Positions 8,040 through 15,714 of a DNA stretch of 35,451 nucleotides are shown piece by piece. Source of the stretch: SIG440 sp045645485. GTDB lineage: Bacteria > Bacillota > Clostridia > Monoglobales > Monoglobaceae. The notes beneath the pieces were generated by a model. That model was not told the DNA's origin. It saw only the letters and a program-made list of their open reading frames with translations, and did no database searches. A program made the translations under genes and the position numbers. The stretch is taken from contig JAZRIX010000022.1 of assembly GCA_045645485.1 (NCBI GenBank), positions 1 to 35,451 of the forward strand. The letters are read 5' to 3'. Numbering within the stretch: the first letter of the stretch is position 1; each line of letters starts with the position of its first letter.

Positions 8040-9080
8040 ATGAAAAAGCAGTTAAATGAAAACAGAAAAATGGACAGGCGTTTGATACTGAAGCTGATAG
8101 CGGTATTTGTTGCAGTCAGTCTTCTTGCGGTTATATGCGTTGATGTTTTTGGCATATTTCCCGGTCGCGGTGAAGAAGTTCTTGTTTCGGTTGAAGCCGG
8201 AGACACTATTGATAATATTTCAAAGACTCTCAGGAAAGACGGAGTGATAAGATTTCCTTTTTTGTTCAAGCTGTATGTAAGGCTTTCACACGTAGATTAT
8301 GTTTTTCAGCGTGGAGGACATCGGTTGGGAAAAAGTATGAGTTATGAAAACCTCGCTAAAGAAATGACTCAAACCCCCGATGTGAATTATGATGAAACAG
8401 TGAATGTGCTTATTCCCGAAGGGTATGAAGCATGGCAGATTGCAGAGACACTGGAAAAACACGGACTGGTGAAAAAGGAAGATTTTTTGAGAGAACTTGA
8501 CGAAGGCGAGTTTGATTTTGAATTTCTTTCAGGCATCAAAAGAAAAGAAAACCGACTTGAGGGATATCTTTTTCCCGCTACTTATGAGTTTTCGGTTTTC
8601 GAGAGCGAACGTGAAATTATTATAAAAATGCTTGAAGCATTTGAAGCTAACATTTTGCCCCTTTACAATCAAGCAAATACAGAAGCTTCTTTGGATGAGA
8701 TTATTACCTTTGCGTCCATTGTGGAACGTGAGGCGGCAAATGATTCGGAACGCGGAAAGATTTCATCTGTTTTTTACAATCGTATTGAGGCTGATATGAC
8801 ACTTAGCTCCTGTGCTACGGTTCAGTATATTCTGAAGGAAAGAAAACCGGTGCTCAGCAATGCGGACATACAGATAAAGTCTGATTACAATACGTATATT
8901 AACAAGGGACTTCCCGTGGGACCAATTGCATCTCCGGGGGTTAACTCTGTAAAGGCGACCTTGTATCCAGAGGATACGGATTATTATTATTTTGCGGCAC
9001 GTGCTGACGGCAGTGAAAATGTCTTTGCCCGTACGGGTGAAGAACATTTGAGAAATGTACAGATTTTGCAAGGTAAATAG
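8040..9080 (+). CDS. mltG: Endolytic murein transglycosylase MltG
   Basis: MltG cleaves nascent glycan strands at the outer face of the membrane and is thought to release or terminate peptidoglycan synthesis. The protein has 346 residues: a short cytoplasmic tail, one membrane segment (about 18-36), a LysM-like region starting VSVEAGDTIDNISKTL, and the YceG domain with LEGYLFPATYEF, FASIVEREA (catalytic Glu229), LSSCATVQYIL and GLPVGPIASPG. It sits between the protease gene and trmR. The mltG-trmR (yrrL-yrrM) order is also known from Bacillus, which supports both calls. Nearby rodA fits an elongation role. Confidence 0.95.
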   Translation: MKKQLNENRKMDRRLILKLIAVFVAVSLLAVICVDVFGIFPGRGEEVLVSVEAGDTIDNISKTLRKDGVIRFPFLFKLYVRLSHVDYVFQRGGHRLGKSMSYENLAKEMTQTPDVNYDETVNVLIPEGYEAWQIAETLEKHGLVKKEDFLRELDEGEFDFEFLSGIKRKENRLEGYLFPATYEFSVFESEREIIIKMLEAFEANILPLYNQANTEASLDEIITFASIVEREAANDSERGKISSVFYNRIEADMTLSSCATVQYILKERKPVLSNADIQIKSDYNTYINKGLPVGPIASPGVNSVKATLYPEDTDYYYFAARADGSENVFARTGEEHLRNVQILQGK

Positions 9081-9100
9081 CGTGCATAAGGATTTGAGTT

Positions 9101-9787
9101 ATGAAAGCATGGATTGAAGAAGATAATATAAATTATGAATACATTATAAGATATATCAGAGATACAATACCAGAAAGTACAGGGCATATTGCTGAAATGG
9201 AACTCTATGCCAAGGAACACGATGTTCCTATTTCTCAGCCTGAAAGCATTCGTTTTATGGAGGTCTTGCTGAAAATTGCAGGGGCAAAGCGTGTTCTGGA
9301 AATTGGAACTGCTATCGGCTATTCAGCAATAAGAATGACAAAAGCCTGCGGAGCTGAAATTGTGACGGTTGAACTTTCTGAGGAAATGGCGGATGAGGCT
9401 GAACGCAACTTTCAAAAGGCAGGAGTAAGTGAAAAGGTGACACTTTTGAGAGGTGATGCACGTCAGGTAGTTGCAGATATGGAAGGCGAAGAGTGCTTTG
9501 ATGTGATTTTTGTTGATGCCGCAAAGGGACAGTACATGGAGTTTTTCTCTCACTGTGACCGATTGTTGAAGAAAGGCGGTATTCTGGTTTCGGACAATGT
9601 TTTGTACAAAGGGATGACTGCTACCGACGAGCTGGTGGTAAGACGGAAAATTACAATTGTCCGCAGACTGAGAAAATATCTTGAGATGCTGAAGGAAAAT
9701 GAAAACTACGCCACAGCCTTGTTGCCCATAGGTGACGGTGTTGCACTGAGCTTTAAGGAGATGAAGTCAAATGATAATGCAAGGTGA
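9101..9787 (+). CDS. trmR: Class I SAM O-methyltransferase, probably tRNA 5-hydroxyuridine methyltransferase
   Basis: The protein has 228 residues with the O-methyltransferase family 3 fold. The SAM motif is RVLEIGTAIGYSAIRM (about 64-79), an acidic residue follows in EIVTVELSE, and FDVIFVDAAKGQY carries the metal-binding aspartate. SDNVLYKG is a further family block. TrmR of Bacillus (YrrM) methylates 5-hydroxyuridine at tRNA position 34, and its gene also follows mltG, which is why I prefer this function over a catechol-type methyltransferase. The 3' end overlaps rodA by 17 bases. The TrmR call rests on family plus synteny. Confidence 0.82.
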   Translation: MKAWIEEDNINYEYIIRYIRDTIPESTGHIAEMELYAKEHDVPISQPESIRFMEVLLKIAGAKRVLEIGTAIGYSAIRMTKACGAEIVTVELSEEMADEAERNFQKAGVSEKVTLLRGDARQVVADMEGEECFDVIFVDAAKGQYMEFFSHCDRLLKKGGILVSDNVLYKGMTATDELVVRRKITIVRRLRKYLEMLKENENYATALLPIGDGVALSFKEMKSNDNAR

Positions 9788-10895
9788 TAATCTGAGTACA
9801 CATAAGGATTTTAAAAAGAATTTTGACTTTCTTCTGTTCTTTTTGACACTGGCAACTGCTGTGTTTGGAATTCTTATGATCTCAAGTGCTTCGCCCACAC
9901 CGGGAAGGCATGTTTTTGTTCAGACAGCGGCTCTTCTTCTGGGGCTTGTTGCTGTTGGAGTTTTGATTGTAATAGATTATGAATATCTTGGAAGCATTGC
10001 CGGATACATGTATATCGGTTCGTTGATTTTGCTGATTCTGGTACTTATTCCGGGAATAGGAACATATGATAACGGTGCACGAAGCTGGATAAGATTTGGT
10101 TCGCTTATAGGCTTTCAGCCTGCAGAAATAGTAAAGCTTGTGTTTATTATAACCTTTGCAAAGCATTTGTCCGCAGTAGATGATCTGATAAACAGACCCA
10201 GAAATGTACTGTTTTTGCTTATACACGCAGGACTTTTTATTGGCTTGATTCTTCTTCAGCCTGACTTTGGTACATCGGTGGTTTTTGGATGCATTATGAT
10301 AACAATGCTTTTTGTTGCGAAAATAAGCTGGAAGTACATCGGTTGCGGTGTTGCAGGTGTTGCGGCGGTCGTGCCTCTTGCATGGTGGTTTGTTCTGAAG
10401 GATTACCAGAAGGAAAGAATTATAAATCTGTTTAATCCTGAAAATGACCCCACAGGTACAGGCTATCAGGTGGCACAGTCAAAAATGGCAATCGGTTCAG
10501 GCAGACTTTTCGGAAGCGGTTTGTATCAGGGCGGAAGTCAGCACAGTAATTTTCTTCCTGAACGCCATACTGACTTTATTTTTTCGGTAGTATGTGAGGA
10601 GTTAGGCTTTATTGGTGCACTTCTTGTGATTGCATTTTTGGTAGCTATAATAGTCAGATGTATTATCATAGGAATTAATGCCAAAAACAATCTTGGTATG
10701 TATATTTGCTTTGGTGTTGCGGCGTTGTTTTGCTTTCACGTGGTTGAAAACGTGGGAATGTGTATCGGAATTATGCCTGTTACGGGTATTCCGCTGCCGT
10801 TTTTCAGTTATGGAGGTTCATCCCTTCTGACAAATATGATTGCCATAGGTCTTGTGCTCAATGTCAAGTACCGAAGCAAGGTGTTAAATTTCTGA
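9771..10895 (+). CDS. rodA: SEDS-family peptidoglycan polymerase RodA
   Basis: This integral membrane glycosyltransferase of 374 residues and about ten spans polymerises lipid II during cell elongation, normally with a class B PBP. The hallmark loop is present: YQVAQSKMAIGSGRLFGSG, then SNFLPERHTDFIFSVVCEEL, with PFFSYGGSSLLTNMIAIG near the end. The FLPERHTDFIF form and the short length point to RodA more than FtsW or SpoVE. The start at 9771 is supported by AAGGAG 9 bases upstream, within the end of trmR. It ends the seven-gene run and is followed by a strong terminator. No cognate PBP gene is in the window. Confidence 0.87.
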   Translation: MIMQGDNLSTHKDFKKNFDFLLFFLTLATAVFGILMISSASPTPGRHVFVQTAALLLGLVAVGVLIVIDYEYLGSIAGYMYIGSLILLILVLIPGIGTYDNGARSWIRFGSLIGFQPAEIVKLVFIITFAKHLSAVDDLINRPRNVLFLLIHAGLFIGLILLQPDFGTSVVFGCIMITMLFVAKISWKYIGCGVAGVAAVVPLAWWFVLKDYQKERIINLFNPENDPTGTGYQVAQSKMAIGSGRLFGSGLYQGGSQHSNFLPERHTDFIFSVVCEELGFIGALLVIAFLVAIIVRCIIIGINAKNNLGMYICFGVAALFCFHVVENVGMCIGIMPVTGIPLPFFSYGGSSLLTNMIAIGLVLNVKYRSKVLNF

Positions 10896-10912
10896 CGTTT
10901 TATGATACAAGA

Positions 10913-10950
10913 AACGCCATCCCTTTTCGGGGATGGCGTTTTGTCTTTTT
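10913..10950 (+). terminator. Strong terminator after rodA
   Basis: An 11-bp perfect stem (AACGCCATCCC at 10913-10923 with GGGATGGCGTT at 10930-10940) has a 6-base loop and a T-rich tail. It lies between the ends of two converging genes and may serve both strands. Confidence 0.9.
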
Positions 10951-11384
10951 CATAGAAATGCTCTTATCTCTGCAGCAAGGTCGTCTTCTACCTTGATAAG
11001 ACGTTTGGTGATATCCTTTGCCTCTTCTGATGCCGCTTTGTATTGATTGAGGTATTTATTCAGAGACTTTGTTCCCATATCACAACCGTCGGTAATTAAA
11101 TCTGCAATAACCTTGTCGGTGTGTTCCATAGCAATCATAACATTGGTCTTCAGCCAGGACATTCCCTGAGCCATAATGTTGGGATCCTTTCCTTCTTCGT
11201 CAAAGCTGTTGAGCAATTCGTGAGTTTTGCTTCCAAGCTCCTGATGCTCTTCTTTTGAGCGGTGAAGAATTTTCTTGAAATTTTCGTCCTTTACTCTGTC
11301 GATGACTTCGTCAATTGATGTTACACCCATTTTGATTCCTGCATTACATTCCTTCAAAAGTTCTATTGTATCGTGTTCAACCAT
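10950..11384 (-). CDS. Small all-helical protein, possibly ferritin-like (unrecognised)
   Basis: The protein has 144 residues, is predicted almost entirely helical, and has no signal peptide. I chose the ATG at 11384 because AAGGAAGG precedes it closely; the longer frame to 11426 has no such site. Acidic and histidine clusters appear in the pattern of a four-helix bundle: KEEHQEL (Glu45, Glu46, His47), AMEHTDKV (Glu87, His88) and a C-terminal VEDDLAAEI. That would suit a diiron or rubrerythrin-like fold, but I cannot assign a family with certainty. It is the only minus-strand gene between fhs and spoIVA, convergent with rodA and divergent from eno. A hemerythrin-like or purely structural protein is equally possible. 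Confidence 0.7.
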   Translation of the reverse strand: MVEHDTIELLKECNAGIKMGVTSIDEVIDRVKDENFKKILHRSKEEHQELGSKTHELLNSFDEEGKDPNIMAQGMSWLKTNVMIAMEHTDKVIADLITDGCDMGTKSLNKYLNQYKAASEEAKDITKRLIKVEDDLAAEIRAFL

Positions 11385-11578
11385 AATTTTTTTCCTTCCT
11401 TTTGTATATTTTGGGATTAGCCGCATAGTTTTGTCAGGCTGTATATTCAGTTTTTCCGTTTTGAGCAGAAAAATTCATTTTTATCCAAATTGATTCAAAA
11501 ACAGAAAAAGAATGTTCTTTGTGTAAAATAAGCAACTTTTGGACATAATGATAGCAAAAGTTTTTCAGGAGGTTGAAA

Positions 11579-12892
11579 ATGAAAGATTACATTGCTATTG
11601 AAGGAATGGTTGCCAGAGAAATATTGGATTCAAGAGGTAATCCAACTGTTGAGGTTGAGGTTTTTGGTGAGGACGGAAGTGTGGGGCGTGCCGCTGTTCC
11701 GTCAGGAGCTTCAACAGGAGCTTTTGAAGCCTGTGAACTGCGTGATGGTGATGAAAACCGTTATATGGGTCAGGGGGTACTCAGGGCTGTTGAAAATGTA
11801 AATACCGAGATTTGTGATGCTTTATTAGGGTTTAATCTTCTTGAACAGCCTGCCATAGACAGCGAGCTTATCAGACTGGATGGAACACCCAACAAATCCA
11901 GACTGGGTGCAAATGCAATGCTTGCGGTTTCTCTTGCCTGTGCAAAAGCGGCGGCTTCTGCTCTGGGAATCAGTCTTTATAACTATATCGGCGGAGTAAA
12001 TGGAAAGACACTGCCTGTGCCTATGATGAATATTATTAATGGCGGAAAGCATGCTGATAATTCTGTGAGCTGTCAGGAGTTTATGATTATGCCCGTTGGT
12101 GCAAAATCTTTTCGCGAGGCACTTCGTTGGTGCTCAGAGGTTTTTCACAAGCTGAAAAAGCTGCTGAAGGAGCGGGGATATTCAACTGCTGTAGGTGATG
12201 AAGGCGGCTTTGCTCCAAATCTGGAATCCGACGAGGATGCGGTAAAGCTTATTGTAGAGGCAATCGGTGCGGCAGGCTTCAAACCTTATGATGACTTCAG
12301 AATTGCTCTTGACCCTGCATCTACCGAAATGTATGAAGAGGCAAAGAAAAAGGGCGAAAACGGAAAATATTATTTCTGGAAAACCGACAAGATGCTGTCT
12401 CGTGAGGAAATGGTGGAGTTCTGGGCTGATTGGGTCAACAAATATCCTATTATTTCAATAGAAGACGGTATGGCTGAAGAAGACTGGGAAGGCTGGGATA
12501 TGCTTACCAAAAGACTGGGCGGCAAGGTTCAGCTTGTGGGCGATGACCTTTTTGTAACAAATACAGAACGACTCAAGAAGGGAATAAAGCTTGAGGTTGC
12601 TAATTCTATTTTGATTAAACTGAATCAAATAGGAACCCTGACCGAAACTCTGGATGCAGTAGAACTTGCAAATAGAGCGGGATATACTGCAGTAACCTCT
12701 CACAGAAGCGGTGAAACCGAGGACACTACCATTGCGGATATAGCCGTTGCGGTAAACTCCGGACAAATCAAGACCGGTGCACCTTCAAGGACGGACAGAA
12801 CAGCAAAATATAACAGATTGTTGAGAATAGAAGAAGAATTGCAGGATAGTGCTGTTTATCCTGGGATGGATGCATGGTTTAATTTGAAATAG
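11579..12892 (+). CDS. eno: Enolase (phosphopyruvate hydratase)
   Basis: This glycolytic enzyme converts 2-phosphoglycerate to phosphoenolpyruvate. The protein is 437 residues, full length. Visible are the N-terminal REILDSRGNPTVEVEV, the mobile-loop SGASTGAFEA, VGDEGGFAPNL (acid-base Glu208), the metal ligands in SIEDGMAEEDW and LVGDDLFVTN, the catalytic Lys347 in LIKLNQIG, and SHRSGETEDTTIAD. AGGAGG stands 6 bases before the ATG at 11579, so the TTG at 11573 is not the start. The gene appears monocistronic, with its own terminator. No other glycolytic gene is adjacent. Confidence 0.99.
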   Translation: MKDYIAIEGMVAREILDSRGNPTVEVEVFGEDGSVGRAAVPSGASTGAFEACELRDGDENRYMGQGVLRAVENVNTEICDALLGFNLLEQPAIDSELIRLDGTPNKSRLGANAMLAVSLACAKAAASALGISLYNYIGGVNGKTLPVPMMNIINGGKHADNSVSCQEFMIMPVGAKSFREALRWCSEVFHKLKKLLKERGYSTAVGDEGGFAPNLESDEDAVKLIVEAIGAAGFKPYDDFRIALDPASTEMYEEAKKKGENGKYYFWKTDKMLSREEMVEFWADWVNKYPIISIEDGMAEEDWEGWDMLTKRLGGKVQLVGDDLFVTNTERLKKGIKLEVANSILIKLNQIGTLTETLDAVELANRAGYTAVTSHRSGETEDTTIADIAVAVNSGQIKTGAPSRTDRTAKYNRLLRIEEELQDSAVYPGMDAWFNLK

Positions 12893-12914
12893 ATTAAATT
12901 TTGAAAGTTAAATG

Positions 12915-12951
12915 GAGCTGTTTGGGACGTTGTTTCAGACAGCTCTTTTTT
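12915..12951 (+). terminator. Terminator of eno
   Basis: A 10-bp stem (GAGCTGTTTG with CAGACAGCTC, one wobble) has an 11-base loop and is followed by six T residues. The T-run also forms the left end of the next hairpin, as at fhs. Confidence 0.85.
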
Positions 12952-13100
12952 GTATAATAGGAAATTACGATTTCCTATTATACAAAAAATATTAAATAGC
13001 CCGTGCAAAATTTTCGGCTTTGCCGAAATGCACATAGGCAAACAAAGCGTATATGCTTCGACCGCCGCCTGCGGCGAGCGGCAAAGCCACTTTGTTCTAT
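12946..13100. repeat. Dispersed hairpin repeat, copy B (short form)
   Basis: It starts with a 20-bp perfect inverted repeat (12946-12965 with 12970-12989, loop TACG, core ATAGGAAAT/ATTTCCTAT). ATTAAATAGCCCGT follows, then a GC-rich tail (about 13028-13098) with CGCCGC-ct-GCGGCG and GGC-aaa-GCC. Head and tail match copy A (1358-1617) in order and orientation; the tail is about 80-85% identical by eye. Copy B lacks copy A's middle hairpins. The element sits between the eno terminator and the spoIIE promoter. No credible gene is inside. Confidence 0.72.
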
Positions 13101-13126
13101 CTCAAAAAATTGCCGTTATTATTGGT

Positions 13127-13160
13127 TTCGACAATTCTTTTGCATGATATGTTGTATAAT
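13127..13160 (+). promoter_or_regulatory. Spo0A-dependent promoter of spoIIE (0A box plus -10)
   Basis: TTCGACA at 13127-13133 is the exact reverse complement of the Spo0A box TGTCGAA. A perfect TATAAT lies at 13155-13160, 21 bases on, and there is no SigA -35 hexamer at 17-base spacing. From established work, Spo0A-activated SigA promoters of the spoIIG/spoIIE class have this layout: an over-long spacer, with Spo0A bound near -35. The position before spoIIE makes the assignment convincing, though binding is inferred. Confidence 0.75.
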
Positions 13161-13203
13161 GAACTAAATGGAAAAATTTGGCAAAAGAGAAGGAGGAGGA
13201 ATA

Positions 13204-15555
13204 ATGGCGGAATTGGGATACATACCGCAAAAATCCACGGGAAACAGAAAAACAAATCGAAGGAATTTATCGGACAAGCTTTTGAAAAATAAGTCACCGT
13301 TCAGGTTGTTGGGATTTTTTCTGGCAATGGCAATGCCTTACGGAAGGCTGGCTCCCTTTGGTGTTTCATTTCTTGCTCAGGAGCGTGAGTTGTCTTTGGG
13401 TGCTGTTTTTGTTTTTTTGGCAACGGCAATGGGAAGCTGGCTTGTTTGTGACAGACTGAATGCGGCAAAATATATATGTTCCGGATTGATTTACCTTGCG
13501 GTGCTTTTTGTTCTTGACAGAGGAGTAAAGCTCAAATCCGCAGCTGCAGCTCTTGCGGCGGGGATGTGTGTTTTTGTTTCGGGTATTGTAACGATTTTCT
13601 GGCAGGGATTTAATTTTGGTGATTTTTTGCTTTTGTTATGTGAATCTGCAGCTGTTGTAGCCGGAGCTTTTGTGCTGGAAAAGGGTATTAGGCTTATGAA
13701 ACTGGAAAAGCCTGATATGAGAAGCATTGACACAGAGGAAAAAATAAGTCTGACAGTGACACTGGCTCTTTTGGTTCTGGGTCTGAAGGAGCTTTATATC
13801 GGAAGTGTTTTTTCTATTATGAGTATGGTTGCAGTGGTATTACTTCTGATTGTTGCGGCAGGCTGCGGGTCTGCATACTCTACAGGTGCTGGTGTGATTC
13901 TGGGCGTTATTTGCGGAATAGGAAGTGATGATTTTCTGCCTGTGCTGGGTACTTTTGGTTTTTGCGGCTTTATGTCGGGAATGTTCTCGAAGTTCGGAAG
14001 AGGCGGAGTTGTTGCAGGTACAGTTCTTGCGAATGCAATGCTGGCTGTGTATAATAATGAAGCAATGGAGTCTGTTCTGAATCTGTATGAGATTATGTTT
14101 GCAGCGGTTGTGTTTATGTTTGTAAAGAAGCGGACAATCACACTGGTTGGCGATATTATTTGTCTTGATGCGGCAGAAAGAGCAGGTATACGAAAAATAA
14201 AGGAGTCATTGAAGGAACGACTGGGTGCCATTGCAGTATCACTTGAAACAATGGCAAAAGCAATGGAGGGTTTTTCGGAAAAGCACAGCAGGAAAAACAT
14301 AACTGATATTGCCACAGTTTTTGATATGGCGGCGGACAAGGTGTGCAAACGTTGCAGAAGAGTCTCGGTATGCTGGCAAAAGGATTTTGACTTTACCTAT
14401 CATTCGCTTTTTGAAATGATGAAGGCTATGGATAGGAAAGGCACAGTTGGCCCTTATGATGTGAACGAGAGGTTTCAGTCAGAGTGTATTAATTTTTCAA
14501 GACTGGTGGCTGAGCTGAACCATCAGCTTGATCTTAATCAGGTGAAATGTGTATGGCAAAGCAAGGTGGATGAAAGCCGAAGTCTTATGGGTGAACAGCT
14601 TTCGGGTGTGTCAAAGGTTATTGACGGACTCTCGGCAGATATTGAGAGCGACATGGCATTTCACAGTATATCTGTAAAAGAGGTTGAAGAAAAGCTTCGC
14701 GAAAAAGAAATAGATGTTTACAAGGTCAAAGTTCTGGCAGAACAGCAAGGAAGACAACGGGTGGAAATCTGCATAAGACGGAGACTGTGGAATGAAGTGA
14801 TAATGCGTGATACAATTAAAGTAATGAAAGAACTGTTTCAGGGAGAGATAACCGTAAGAGAGAAAAGCGAAGGTAATGAGTATTTTGCAACAATAGAATT
14901 TTGTGATGCTGAAAAGTTTGTGGTTGAAACAAATTTTGCAGAAAAAGCAGTATCCGGTGCAAACGGGGACAGTTATCGTTTTTCTTATATAAGGGGAGGG
15001 AAATATGTTATTGCTCTCAGTGACGGTATGGGAAAAGGTATCAGAGCGGCAAAGGAAAGTGAGGCAATGCTTGAGCTTCTTGACAGCTTTTTGCGTGCCG
15101 GGTTTGAAAGCCGTATGGCTGTAAAGTTTCTGAATTCAATAATGCTTCTGAAGTCAGAGGAAGATTCATTTGTGACTATGGATATATGTATAATTGATTT
15201 GTATACAGGTGAGGCTGAATTTATAAAAACAGGTGCGGAACCCAGCTTTATTATTCGGTCAAATACCGTAGATACAGTAAAAGTGGCGTCATTGCCCGTA
15301 GGCGTTATTGCTGAAATGGAAGCAGAAATAGCATCTAAAACTGTACGCGACGGGGATGTAATTGTTATGGTTACAGACGGTGTGGAAACTCGTGATAGCG
15401 GAAGCATGTGGGTTGGTGAGTTTATAAGCGGTATAGGAGGAGAAAGCGGTGACAGCAACCTTGCTGAAGAAATTCTTCAGCAGGCAATAAAACAAAACGA
15501 CGGTCAGGTAAAGGATGATATGACTGTGCTTTCTGTGAGAGTGAGATGTGCATAA
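13204..15555 (+). CDS. spoIIE: Stage II sporulation protein E, PP2C-type serine phosphatase
   Basis: SpoIIE dephosphorylates the anti-sigma factor antagonist SpoIIAA, releasing sigma-F in the forespore, and acts at the polar septum. The protein has 783 residues. The N-terminal 300 or so are hydrophobic with about ten spans, the middle region contains a CKRCRRVSVCW cysteine cluster (about 380-390), and a C-terminal PP2C domain has metal-binding Asp607 in ALSDGMGKGIRAAKES and Asp725 in VMVTDGVETRD. The start at 13204 follows AAGGAGGAGGA; an earlier ATG at 13168 has no such site. A perfect Spo0A box lies upstream. It shows the organism is, or recently was, a sporeformer. Confidence 0.96.
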   Translation: MAELGYIPQKSTGNRKTNRRNLSDKLLKNKSPFRLLGFFLAMAMPYGRLAPFGVSFLAQERELSLGAVFVFLATAMGSWLVCDRLNAAKYICSGLIYLAVLFVLDRGVKLKSAAAALAAGMCVFVSGIVTIFWQGFNFGDFLLLLCESAAVVAGAFVLEKGIRLMKLEKPDMRSIDTEEKISLTVTLALLVLGLKELYIGSVFSIMSMVAVVLLLIVAAGCGSAYSTGAGVILGVICGIGSDDFLPVLGTFGFCGFMSGMFSKFGRGGVVAGTVLANAMLAVYNNEAMESVLNLYEIMFAAVVFMFVKKRTITLVGDIICLDAAERAGIRKIKESLKERLGAIAVSLETMAKAMEGFSEKHSRKNITDIATVFDMAADKVCKRCRRVSVCWQKDFDFTYHSLFEMMKAMDRKGTVGPYDVNERFQSECINFSRLVAELNHQLDLNQVKCVWQSKVDESRSLMGEQLSGVSKVIDGLSADIESDMAFHSISVKEVEEKLREKEIDVYKVKVLAEQQGRQRVEICIRRRLWNEVIMRDTIKVMKELFQGEITVREKSEGNEYFATIEFCDAEKFVVETNFAEKAVSGANGDSYRFSYIRGGKYVIALSDGMGKGIRAAKESEAMLELLDSFLRAGFESRMAVKFLNSIMLLKSEEDSFVTMDICIIDLYTGEAEFIKTGAEPSFIIRSNTVDTVKVASLPVGVIAEMEAEIASKTVRDGDVIVMVTDGVETRDSGSMWVGEFISGIGGESGDSNLAEEILQQAIKQNDGQVKDDMTVLSVRVRCA

Positions 15556-15571
15556 AACTATAACGAGTGTA

Positions 15572-15697
15572 CTGTAGCTGAATAGCGTAAATACGCTATT
15601 CAGCTACAGCAAAGAATTTGCTGTCGTGAAAAGTCTTTCCCTAAAATACATTAATTATCATGATAGTCGGTGAAACGCGTAAGCATTCCACCGACTA
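15572..15697. other. Cluster of three hairpins between convergent spoIIE and spoIVA
   Basis: The 159-bp gap holds a perfect 18-bp inverted repeat (15572-15589 with 15592-15609, two-base centre). An overlapping 8-bp hairpin follows (ACAGCAAA-gaa-TTTGCTGT, about 15606-15624). A 10-bp stem ATAGTCGGTG/CACCGACTAT comes next (about 15663-15699). The first two compete for the same bases. None has a good T-run, so they may be a bidirectional terminator region or repeat remnants. Confidence 0.6.
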
Positions 15698-15714
15698 TTA
15701 TTATGATGACCATA

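Noticed and set aside
12950..13292. Short overlapping frames in repeat copy B and the spoIIE leader
   Set aside because: They are created by the GC-rich hairpin tail of the repeat, and copy A does not keep the same frames intact.
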